From an uncultured Mycoplasmatota bacterium (GTDB taxonomy: Bacteria > Bacillota_I > Bacilli_A > RF39 > UBA660), in contig USRP01000038.1 of the NCBI GenBank assembly GCA_900557185.1, positions 1 to 6,274 on the forward strand: 6,274 nucleotides of DNA. The letters run 5' to 3'. How positions within the stretch are numbered: position 1 is the stretch's first letter; each line of letters opens with the position of its first letter. Below are positions 1-4,952 of this stretch, one piece after another. The position numbers and the translations under genes are program-made. Under the pieces are notes generated by a model, which did no database searches, was not told the DNA's origin, and saw only the letters and a list, made by a program, of their open reading frames with translations.

Positions 1-1
1 A

Positions 2-442
2 CATATAGATGAACATACATTAGAATTAGATGAAGAAACAATCAAAAAACATTTTATTGAATATCTTCCCAAGGAAACATATGAATTTTATTATAATCGT
101 TTGTATAACATATATATTTTAAGCAAAGATCCAACACAAGAAATACAAAATAATTTGAATCAAATAAAAGAATATATGAATCATTCAGATTATGTACAAT
201 CATTTATAATTTTAAAGGCAATTATATGTAGTATGGTGGATACCAATCATTTAACAGATGATGATTTTGTGATTGATTTATTATTAAAACTCAGAATGTA
301 TTTAAGAATTATTATAAGAAAAGCAGATGCAAAACGAAAAGAAACGATGATAGTGCCTTGGATAAAAGAATTAGAAAGCCATAATTTTTATCATCATATA
401 TATTTAGAAGATATATTTGCAGACATTAAAATCGATAAATAA
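2..442 (+). CDS. Unrecognised protein, C-terminal 146 residues (5'-truncated by window edge)
   Basis: The reading frame is open from the first full codon at position 2 to a TAA at 440-442. The gene therefore begins upstream of the window, and an in-frame TTG at 101 is not a believable start because it has no ribosome-binding site and coding sequence continues upstream of it. The visible part is rich in Leu, Ile, Lys, Glu and Tyr with no Gly-rich nucleotide loop, no Cys cluster and no obvious membrane segment. It reads as a series of amphipathic helices, for example the runs around IILKAIICSMVD and LLLKLRMYLRIIIRK. The last third (an Asp-rich turn, a hydrophobic helix, then ADAKRKETMIVPWI) faintly recalls the helical C-termini of SWIM zinc-finger proteins, but I cannot support that family without the missing N-terminus. 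A terminator follows directly, so this is the last gene of its transcript. The frame is confident; the function is unknown. Confidence 0.8.
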   Translation, partial: HIDEHTLELDEETIKKHFIEYLPKETYEFYYNRLYNIYILSKDPTQEIQNNLNQIKEYMNHSDYVQSFIILKAIICSMVDTNHLTDDDFVIDLLLKLRMYLRIIIRKADAKRKETMIVPWIKELESHNFYHHIYLEDIFADIKIDK

Positions 443-480
443 CTGTTTCATGTATGTCATGAACAGTTTTTTTCTTTTTT
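441..480 (+). terminator. Intrinsic terminator after the truncated first gene
   Basis: The arm AACTGTTTCATG (441-452) pairs with CATGAACAGTT (458-468) around the loop TATGT, with one bulged T. A T-rich tract interrupted by one C runs to 480. The stem begins inside the TAA stop of the upstream gene. The T tract also fills the place where a -35 element for the next promoter would sit, so termination and initiation signals are packed together here. Confidence 0.85.
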
Positions 481-488
481 ATAAATCA

Positions 489-497
489 TGTTATAAT
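489..497 (+). promoter_or_regulatory. Extended -10 promoter for the flavoprotein operon
   Basis: TGTTATAAT is a perfect TATAAT hexamer (492-497) preceded by the TG of an extended -10. No good -35 is visible: the expected place (about 469-474) is the T-run of the preceding terminator. This is compatible with an extended -10 promoter, which depends less on a -35. The predicted transcription start is near 504, only about ten bases before the ATG at 514. Confidence 0.65.
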
Positions 498-503
498 AAG
501 TAC

Positions 504-509
504 GGTGAT
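504..509 (+). promoter_or_regulatory. GGTGAT ribosome-binding site that decides the ATG at 514
   Basis: GGTGAT matches the 3' half of the consensus AGGAGGTGAT. If aligned to the anti-Shine-Dalgarno, it positions the ribosome at 514. The competing GTG start at 505 lies inside this site and has no purine-rich site of its own upstream. Confidence 0.5.
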
Positions 510-513
510 ATAT

Positions 514-1740
514 ATGTCTGATGTATTAATTATTGGAGGGGGCCCATCTGGCCTTACAACGGCCATTTACGCCGCCAAAAAGGGTTATCGTGTAACAATA
601 CTAGAGAAAAACAAAAACTGCCTAAAAAAGCTTCTTATTACGGGAAATGGGCATTGTAATTATTGGAATGAAGATCAAAACAATATTCATTACCATACAA
701 CCAATAAATCCATACTTTCTTCAATACTTCCTGATACTTTAAAAGAAGAAGCACTTAGTTTTATTCATTCGATAGGAATTGTACCAAAAATTAAAAACGG
801 ATACTATTATCCTTATTCGAATCAAGCAACAAGCATGAAAGAAGCATTGCTTACAGAAGCAACCCGATTAGGAGTTAAAATTCAAACAGAAGAAACTGTT
901 ACGAAAATAGAAAAGACAAATAATTTATTTTCTGTAACGACAGAATCAAACACATACCAAGCACCATATCTCGTTCTGGCAACTGGTTCTAAAGCCTACC
1001 CAAAGACAGGTTCTGATGGTTCAGGCTATCAGCTTTCACAAATGCTTGGTCATACCATCATTCCACCCCATCCATCCTTAGTACAGCTAGAGGGAGCGGA
1101 AAAATATGCCAAAGATTGGAATGGTGTTCGTGCTGATGTAAAAGTATCTCTTTATGAAAATCATAAAAAAATCAAAGAAGAAATGGGTGAAATCCAATTA
1201 ACACAATATGGTGTAAGTGGAATTTGTATTTTTAATTTAAGTCGTGAAGTTGCTATTAATAAAGATGAATTAATCTATGATGTCAACATTAACTTTACCC
1301 CATGGGCCAATACAAAAGAAGAATTAGATGCTTGGTTCCAAGAAAGAGAAAAATCTTTAAAAGGAAGAACGTTTGAACAAATGTTAGAAGGATTCTTAAA
1401 TTATAAAATCATTCATGTCATCGCCAAAAGAATGTACATTACACCTCAATATGCATGGAATCAAATGACACAAAGTAGAAAAATAGAACTGTATCAATGG
1501 TTGTTGAACTATCCGGTACGTATTATCAATACAAAGTCGTTTGATCAAGCACAAGTGTGTAGTGGTGGTGTTGATTTAAATGAAGTGAATTTGGAAACAT
1601 TTGAATCTAAAAAGGTAAAAGGATTATACTTTGTAGGCGAACTTTTAGATGTTGATGGTGATTGTGGTGGATATAATTTAGGATTTGCTTGGATGAGTGG
1701 TATTAAAGTAGGAAAACATATAGGAGAACGACATGATTAG
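514..1740 (+). CDS. HI0933/BaiN/RdsA-family NAD(P)/FAD-dependent flavoprotein
   Basis: This is a cytosolic two-dinucleotide-fold flavoprotein of 408 residues, the usual size for the family. An N-terminal FAD-binding beta-alpha-beta unit carries GGGPSG (residues 8-13) and the acidic strand end at E31. It is followed by the family signature LLITGNGHCNYWN (40-52). The C-terminal FAD motif includes CSGGVDL (349-355) and GLYFVGELLDVDGDCGGYN (370-388). Known members include BaiN, linked to bile-acid reduction, and RdsA (E. coli YhiN), described as a dihydrouridine synthase acting on 23S rRNA. An rRNA role is the more general expectation for a housekeeping copy, but this is inference. The ATG at 514 is preferred over an in-frame GTG at 505: GGTGAT (504-509) is correctly placed to pair with 16S rRNA for 514, and the promoter puts the transcript start at about 504. 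It is the first gene of a coupled pair, since its stop overlaps the next start. The first 60 or so bases of coding sequence are unusually GC-rich for the window. Confidence 0.92.
   Translation: MSDVLIIGGGPSGLTTAIYAAKKGYRVTILEKNKNCLKKLLITGNGHCNYWNEDQNNIHYHTTNKSILSSILPDTLKEEALSFIHSIGIVPKIKNGYYYPYSNQATSMKEALLTEATRLGVKIQTEETVTKIEKTNNLFSVTTESNTYQAPYLVLATGSKAYPKTGSDGSGYQLSQMLGHTIIPPHPSLVQLEGAEKYAKDWNGVRADVKVSLYENHKKIKEEMGEIQLTQYGVSGICIFNLSREVAINKDELIYDVNINFTPWANTKEELDAWFQEREKSLKGRTFEQMLEGFLNYKIIHVIAKRMYITPQYAWNQMTQSRKIELYQWLLNYPVRIINTKSFDQAQVCSGGVDLNEVNLETFESKKVKGLYFVGELLDVDGDCGGYNLGFAWMSGIKVGKHIGERHD
1722..1726 (+). promoter_or_regulatory. Ribosome-binding site of the second flavoprotein, inside the first gene
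   Basis: AGGAG lies six bases before the ATG at 1733, within the last codons of the upstream gene. Start and stop overlap as ATGATTAG (1733-1740). This arrangement is typical of translational coupling, with ribosomes finishing the first frame re-initiating on the second. Confidence 0.8.
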
Positions 1741-3322
1741 AATAAGACAAGTAAAAATATTAGTAGAACAAGATTCCATCTCTAAGCAAAAGAGTCAGAT
1801 TGCTAAAAAACTGCGCATCAAAGAATCAGAGATTCAACACTTTCAAGTTCACAAGCAATCTCTAGATGCTCGTAAAAAAGACAGCATTTACTATGTTTAT
1901 GAATTTGATGTAGCTATTGCGAATGAAGATAAAATTTTGGCTAAGAATCATACCAATGATATTCTAAAAACACCAGATGAAACTTATCGACTCCCTAACA
2001 TGGGAACAGAACCACTCACTACTCGTCCTGTCATTATTGGTAGTGGCCCTGCAGGTTTATTTGCAGGCTATATTTTAGCACAAGCGGGATATAGACCACT
2101 GATTATAGAACGTGGAGAAGCCATTGCAGATCGTCAAAAAACTGTGGAAAATTTCTGGAACACGGGGCAACTAAATCCAGAGTCCAATGTTCAATTTGGC
2201 GAAGGTGGTGCAGGCACATTCTCAGATGGTAAATTAAATACCTTAGTCAAAGATAAAATGGGACGCGGTCGTAAAGTGTTTGAAACATTCGTAAAGTATG
2301 GTGCTCCTAAAGAGATTTTATATTTACAAAAGCCACATATAGGAACAGATCTTTTAAGTAAAGTTATTACAAATATGAGAAATGACATGATTCAAATGGG
2401 AGCAGAATTTCATTATAGTACCTGTTTTACAAATATGACTATCAAAGACTATAAAATTCAAAAAATTGAGTTAAATCATAATAAAACGATACCATGCCAA
2501 ACACTTGTTTTAGCGCTCGGTCACAGTGCTAGAGATACTTTCTCTATGTTATTAGAACAAGGAGTTCAAATGGAAGCTAAACCATTTGCTCTAGGACTTC
2601 GTGTCCAACATCCACAAGATATGATTGATCTGTCACAGTATGGAGAAAAGTATGCGAAAATTTTATCTCCAGCTAGTTATAAGTTAACCTATACGACAAA
2701 AAGTGGTAGAGGTGTTTATTCTTTCTGTATGTGCCCTGGAGGGTATGTTGTCAACGCATCAAGTGAACCTCACCATCTAGCAATCAATGGAATGAGTAAT
2801 CATAGTCGTGATGGAAAGAATGCGAATAGTGCAATCGTTATTACAGTAACACCTGAAGATTTTGGAAAAGAACCTTTATCTGGTATAGAATTTCAAAGAA
2901 AACTAGAGAAAAAAGCATTTCAGATAGGACAAGGTAGTATTCCGGTTCAACTATGGAAAGATTTCAAAGAAAATCAAATATCTACTGCCTTTGTCAATGT
3001 GACACCACAAATAAAAGGAGCGTATAGGTTTGGTAATTTAAGACAATTATTACCAGAATCACTATCTCATTCTCTATTAGAGGCAATCCCAGAATTTGGA
3101 AAAAAGATTCATGGATTTGACCGTGAAGATTTCATTTTAGCTGGAATCGAAAGTAGAACATCCTCTCCTGTTCGTATGAATCGTGATGAAAATTTAGAGT
3201 CAAATATCAAAGGAGTATATCCATGTGGTGAAGGTGCAGGCTATGCCGGTGGAATTACAACAGCAGCGATAGATGGTATTAAAGTTGCAGAAGAAATTAT
3301 TAAAAAGTACAAAAAATTCTAA
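1733..3322 (+). CDS. COG2509-type FAD-dependent dehydrogenase-like protein
   Basis: This 529-residue protein has the architecture of the uncharacterised COG2509 flavoproteins. An N-terminal small alpha/beta domain (about 1-90) carries the family motif SLDARKKD (43-50) followed by the strand YYVYEFDV. The FAD-binding Rossmann unit has GSGPAG (103-108) and the strand-end acid in IIERG (124-128). The glycine-rich segment FGEGGAGTFSDGKL (155-168) and KPHIGTD (200-206) are hallmarks of the family. The C-terminal FAD contact is GVYPCGEGAGYAGGITTAA (494-512). Length and motifs are complete with no frameshift. The substrate and reaction are not established for this family as far as I know, so 'dehydrogenase' is a family label only. 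It is co-transcribed and translationally coupled to the preceding flavoprotein, which suggests a shared process or complex. Its stop codon lies inside the stem of the bidirectional terminator shared with the convergent tspO-like gene. The start is certain from the AGGAG and the typical family N-terminus. Confidence 0.93.
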   Translation: MIRIRQVKILVEQDSISKQKSQIAKKLRIKESEIQHFQVHKQSLDARKKDSIYYVYEFDVAIANEDKILAKNHTNDILKTPDETYRLPNMGTEPLTTRPVIIGSGPAGLFAGYILAQAGYRPLIIERGEAIADRQKTVENFWNTGQLNPESNVQFGEGGAGTFSDGKLNTLVKDKMGRGRKVFETFVKYGAPKEILYLQKPHIGTDLLSKVITNMRNDMIQMGAEFHYSTCFTNMTIKDYKIQKIELNHNKTIPCQTLVLALGHSARDTFSMLLEQGVQMEAKPFALGLRVQHPQDMIDLSQYGEKYAKILSPASYKLTYTTKSGRGVYSFCMCPGGYVVNASSEPHHLAINGMSNHSRDGKNANSAIVITVTPEDFGKEPLSGIEFQRKLEKKAFQIGQGSIPVQLWKDFKENQISTAFVNVTPQIKGAYRFGNLRQLLPESLSHSLLEAIPEFGKKIHGFDREDFILAGIESRTSSPVRMNRDENLESNIKGVYPCGEGAGYAGGITTAAIDGIKVAEEIIKKYKKF

Positions 3323-3342
3323 GCTCATGCTTAGAATTTTTT
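3311..3342. terminator. Bidirectional terminator between convergent genes
   Basis: AAAAAATTCTAAGC (3311-3324) and GCTTAGAATTTTTT (3329-3342) form a perfect 14-bp stem around the loop TCAT. The T-run on the plus strand continues to 3344, and the A-run at the left gives the minus-strand transcript its own T-run. The hairpin serves both the flavoprotein operon from the left and the tspO-like gene from the right. It overlaps the end of the COG2509 coding sequence and abuts the tspO stop. Confidence 0.92.
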
Positions 3343-3795
3343 TTAATTCAACACATAAATTCCAATATTTAAGTAAGTTGCAAACACTACCCATAATAAA
3401 TATGGAATCAATAAATAAGCTGATATTTTCCTATATTGATAAAACTGATAGATTAATATAACAATGAGTAATAACAACATAATAATCCAAATAATAGAGA
3501 ATAGTCTCATTTTCCATACAAAGAAAATAATCGACCATAAAGCGTTAAAGAATAATTGGATATAATAAATAACTCTTGTTTTTAAATCATCACTTGTCTT
3601 ACGAAATAAAAAGTAGGCAATCCCTATCAATAAGTACAAAATAGTCCATGCGATAGGAAAGATAATACTAGGTGGTGCGAGAGGTGGTTGTACTAAATCT
3701 TGATAGTCTATAGAATTAGAGATGAAAATTCCTACAATTCCTCCAAGTAGTAATGGGAAGAAAATCCAAAATGCATATTTTAATTTTTCTTTCAT
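3343..3795 (-). CDS. tspO: TspO/MBR-family membrane protein
   Basis: This 150-residue integral membrane protein is the normal size for the TspO/peripheral benzodiazepine receptor family, which binds porphyrins and related hydrophobic ligands and has been tied to tetrapyrrole and stress responses. Five hydrophobic segments are visible at about 7-27, 43-64, 74-94, 99-118 and 126-147. Family motifs are present: PPLAPPSIIFPIAW (37-50) leading into TILYLLIGIA, LFFNALWSIIFF (81-92) in the third helix, and LIPYLLWVVFATYLN (129-143) in the last. The start is firm: AGGAGG (3806-3801, minus strand) lies five bases upstream of the ATG at 3795. It is a single-gene transcript, convergent with the flavoprotein operon and divergent from galE. 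Nothing else in the window makes or uses porphyrins, so its ligand here is unknown. Confidence 0.9.
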   Translation of the reverse strand: MKEKLKYAFWIFFPLLLGGIVGIFISNSIDYQDLVQPPLAPPSIIFPIAWTILYLLIGIAYFLFRKTSDDLKTRVIYYIQLFFNALWSIIFFVWKMRLFSIIWIIMLLLLIVILIYQFYQYRKISAYLLIPYLLWVVFATYLNIGIYVLN

Positions 3796-3800
3796 AATAT

Positions 3801-3806
3801 CCTCCT
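3801..3806 (-). promoter_or_regulatory. Strong AGGAGG ribosome-binding site of tspO
   Basis: On the minus strand AGGAGG is followed by ATATT and then ATG. The core is perfect and the spacing optimal, the strongest Shine-Dalgarno in the window. Confidence 0.85.
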
Positions 3807-3820
3807 AATTTAGAATATCC

Positions 3821-3842
3821 AATTCATGGAATAATATGAATT
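3821..3842. repeat. Inverted repeat AATTCAT-N8-ATGAATT in the tspO/galE divergent region
   Basis: Perfect 7-base arms at 3821-3827 and 3836-3842 are separated by GGAATAAT. It lies just upstream of the galE -35 and over the proposed tspO -10, a position suited to a dimeric regulator. There is no T-run, so it does not look like a terminator. An operator role is inference from position and symmetry only. Confidence 0.4.
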
Positions 3843-3862
3843 ATCTTGTGGAAAGATTTCAA
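3834..3862 (-). promoter_or_regulatory. Possible tspO promoter, interlocked with the galE promoter
   Basis: On the minus strand TTGAAA (3862-3857) and CATATT (3839-3834) are separated by 17 bases. They match the consensus at 5/6 and 4/6, and would start a transcript near 3827 with a leader of about 31 bases. The -35 would lie within the spacer of the opposite galE promoter. An alternative -10 (TATTCT, 3817-3812) is unlikely, because its transcript would start inside the ribosome-binding site. Confidence 0.35.
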
Positions 3863-3875
3863 AGTATGGTATACT
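3846..3875 (+). promoter_or_regulatory. galE promoter with extended -10
   Basis: TATACT (3870-3875) is preceded by TGG, giving an extended -10 (TGGTATACT). A weak -35, TTGTGG (3846-3851), lies 18 bases upstream. Transcription should start near 3882, leaving a leader of about 21 bases before the TTG at 3903. The -10 lies in a small palindrome, AGTAT-GGT-ATACT (3863-3875). Confidence 0.7.
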
Positions 3876-3890
3876 GAATGTAGAAAAGGT

Positions 3891-3895
3891 AGGTG
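3891..3895 (+). promoter_or_regulatory. Ribosome-binding site fixing the galE TTG start
   Basis: AGGTG (within AAAAGGTAGGTG) lies seven bases before the TTG at 3903. The TTG plus a moderate site predicts modest initiation strength. No in-frame ATG exists nearby that would preserve the Rossmann N-terminus. Confidence 0.7.
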
Positions 3896-3902
3896 CATCT
3901 AT

Positions 3903-4913
3903 TTGAAAATATTAGTTACTGGAGGAACAGGATATATTGGTTCTCATACAGTAGTAGAATTATTAAATGCAGATTATGATGTTGTAGTAATAGACAACTT
4001 TTCAAATTCAAAACCAGAAGTAATTGATAATATTAAGAAAATTACTGGAAAAGATTTTACATTTTACGAAGGAGATGCTTGTGATAAAGAATTTCTTCGT
4101 AAAGTATTCACAGAAAATGAGATTGATGCAGTCATTCATTTTGCTGGATATAAAGCAGTTGGTGAGTCTGTAAAGAAACCGTTGATGTATTATCACAACA
4201 ATTTATTTTCAACCATTAATTTGTTAGAGGTTATGGATGAAGTTGGATGTAGAAGATTTGTTTTCTCTTCTAGTGCGACAGTATATGGAAGTCCTAAATC
4301 ACTTCCAATTCGCGAAGATTTTCCACTTTCAACAACAAATCCATACGGAAGTACTAAATTAATGATTGAAGATATGTTAAGAGATTTAAGTGTATCTAAT
4401 CCCGATTGGAGTATTGCGATTTTAAGATACTTTAATCCAATTGGAGCTCATGAAAGTGGTTTGATTGGAGAAAATCCTAATGGTATTCCAAATAATTTAA
4501 TGCCATATATTGTCAAAGTGGCAACTGGAGAATTAGAGATTTTAAGTGTCTTTGGGGATGATTATGATACACCAGATGGAACTGGAGTACGTGATTATAT
4601 TCATGTTGTAGATCTTGCTAAAGGGCATTTAAAAGCAATTGATAAAGTGATGAGTGAAAAAGGAATTGATGCATATAACTTAGGTACAGGAATTGGTTAT
4701 AGTGTCTTAGATATTGTTCATGCTTTTGAGAAAGCAAATGATATTAAAGTAAATTATAAAATAGTAGAAAGAAGACCAGGTGATATTGCTGCATGCTATG
4801 CAGATCCTAGTTATGCACTAGAAAAACTTGGTTGGAAAGCTGAAAAAAACTTAGAAGATATGTGTAGAGATTCATATCATTATGTAAAAACAGTTCAAGA
4901 AAACAACAAATAA
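3903..4913 (+). CDS. galE: UDP-glucose 4-epimerase (TTG start)
   Basis: GalE interconverts UDP-glucose and UDP-galactose using tightly bound NAD; it feeds galactose into glycolysis (Leloir pathway) and supplies UDP-galactose for cell-surface glycans. With the TTG start the protein is 336 residues, essentially the length of E. coli GalE (338). Visible are the NAD-binding GGTGYIG (7-13), D31 ending the second strand, HFAGYKAVGES (79-89), the catalytic-Ser segment SSSATVYG (122-129), the catalytic pair Y148 and K152 in NPYGSTK, RYFNPIGAH (175-183) and DYIHVVDLA (231-239). The TTG at 3903 is chosen because the protein then begins MKILVTGGTG as in the family, AGGTG (3891-3895) sits seven bases upstream, and the longer frame from a TTG at 3846 would start inside the promoter. 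The enzyme is cytosolic. It is followed by a hairpin and pgi on the same strand. Confidence 0.95.
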   Translation: MKILVTGGTGYIGSHTVVELLNADYDVVVIDNFSNSKPEVIDNIKKITGKDFTFYEGDACDKEFLRKVFTENEIDAVIHFAGYKAVGESVKKPLMYYHNNLFSTINLLEVMDEVGCRRFVFSSSATVYGSPKSLPIREDFPLSTTNPYGSTKLMIEDMLRDLSVSNPDWSIAILRYFNPIGAHESGLIGENPNGIPNNLMPYIVKVATGELEILSVFGDDYDTPDGTGVRDYIHVVDLAKGHLKAIDKVMSEKGIDAYNLGTGIGYSVLDIVHAFEKANDIKVNYKIVERRPGDIAACYADPSYALEKLGWKAEKNLEDMCRDSYHYVKTVQENNK

Positions 4914-4934
4914 ATTGCATCTCGCAATTTTTTT
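4912..4934 (+). terminator. Short terminator-like hairpin between galE and pgi
   Basis: AAATTGC (4912-4918) pairs with GCAATTT (4924-4930) around ATCTC, and T's run from 4928 to 4934. The stem starts in the galE stop codon. Only 18 bases separate the end of the T-run from the pgi ATG. A 7-bp, A/T-rich stem suggests partial rather than complete termination. Confidence 0.65.
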
Positions 4935-4937
4935 GTT

Positions 4938-4945
4938 AAGGGGTG
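4938..4945 (+). promoter_or_regulatory. Ribosome-binding site of pgi
   Basis: AAGGGGTG lies seven bases before the ATG at 4953 and three bases after the T-run of the hairpin. It pairs well with the 16S tail apart from one G in place of A. I see no convincing separate promoter for pgi in the end of galE. Confidence 0.65.
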
Positions 4946-4952
4946 TGAGAAT

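Noticed and set aside
505..513. GTG at 505 as the start of the first flavoprotein
   Set aside because: It lies in the GGTGAT ribosome-binding site of the ATG at 514 and almost at the predicted transcript start; the extra three residues are not part of the family N-terminus.
443..513. Riboswitch or structured leader before the flavoprotein operon
   Set aside because: The only structure is the terminator of the previous gene, upstream of the promoter; the leader itself is about ten bases.
2191..2388. Minus-strand open frame of 65 codons inside the COG2509 gene
   Set aside because: It lies fully within a well-supported gene on the other strand, covers its conserved glycine-rich region, and has no ribosome-binding site or family resemblance.
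3200..3394. Minus-strand open frame across the end of the COG2509 gene and the end of tspO
   Set aside because: It runs through the bidirectional terminator and two real genes, and its protein is antisense to the conserved C-terminal FAD motif.
3273..3461. Plus-strand open frame of 62 codons across the convergent junction
   Set aside because: It crosses the terminator hairpin and is a shadow of the COG2509 3' end and the antisense of tspO; no start signal.
3405..3795. Pseudogene or frameshift in the tspO region, because the plus strand has no gene
   Set aside because: The minus strand carries an intact 150-residue protein with all family motifs and a perfect ribosome-binding site.
4008..4196. 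Minus-strand open frame of 62 codons inside galE
   Set aside because: Antisense to a fully conserved GalE segment, with no start signal or recognisable product.
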